Positions 5,494 through 5,496 of a stretch of DNA of 5,496 bases are shown here, one piece after another. Position numbers and translations under genes: made by a program. Location of the stretch: NCBI GenBank assembly GCA_003519375.1, contig DOWV01000356.1, positions 1 to 5,496 of the forward strand, written 5' to 3'. Origin of the DNA: Bacteroidota bacterium. Its GTDB lineage: Bacteria; Bacteroidota; Ignavibacteria; UBA10030. Under the pieces are notes generated by a model. That model searched no databases. It saw nothing but the letters and a program-made list of their open reading frames with translations, and was not told the origin of the DNA. Positions within the stretch are counted from its first letter, which is position 1. Each line of letters starts with the position of its first letter.

Positions 5494-5496
5494 GGC

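Noticed and set aside
5438..5496. Possible CRISPR repeats or tRNA at the right edge
   Set aside because: The arms are inverted rather than regularly spaced direct repeats, and no cloverleaf or CCA-like end can be formed.

Overview
The window (about 5.5 kb, all genes on the + strand) reads as an ordinary housekeeping segment of a bacterial chromosome with moderate-to-high GC. Protein features suggest a member of the Bacteroidota/Chlorobiota (FCB) group, possibly Ignavibacteria-like: a bacterial-type GlnRS sits beside GluRS, a folB-folK-deoxynucleoside kinase order is present, the kinase is of the SDYIF type, and a small one-TM protein follows. This placement is inference from recalled family patterns, not from a search.

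Layout. 1-35 is a leader with no G at all. 36-1496 is gltX (glutamyl-tRNA synthetase, TTG start) and 1502-3205 is glnS (glutaminyl-tRNA synthetase), 5 nt apart and probably one transcript. 3206-3472 is non-coding: it holds a perfect 9-bp palindrome (possible glnS terminator), a short CTTCGACTCCGCTCAGG-type element that looks like a dispersed repeat, and a promoter-like pair ending in TATATT. 3473-3859 folB, 3860-4375 folK and 4376-5032 (deoxynucleoside kinase) follow. These three are packed with no spacer, each stop codon touching the next start, and all three share one reading frame. 5035-5262 is a small predicted membrane protein starting 2 nt after the kinase. 5263-5496 is non-coding, with a hairpin, a second promoter-like pair of the same design, and two inverted repeats, the last running to the window edge.

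Function. The first operon charges tRNA-Glu and tRNA-Gln. The second supplies two consecutive steps of tetrahydrofolate synthesis (dihydroneopterin aldolase, then HPPK) and a deoxynucleoside salvage kinase, so it joins folate and DNA-precursor supply. The small membrane protein is of unknown role.

I found no convincing new biological system. The points most worth a second look are the same-frame, stop-to-start chaining of folB, folK and the kinase, the repeated use of non-ATG starts, the G-free leader of gltX, and the repeat-filled intergenic regions.
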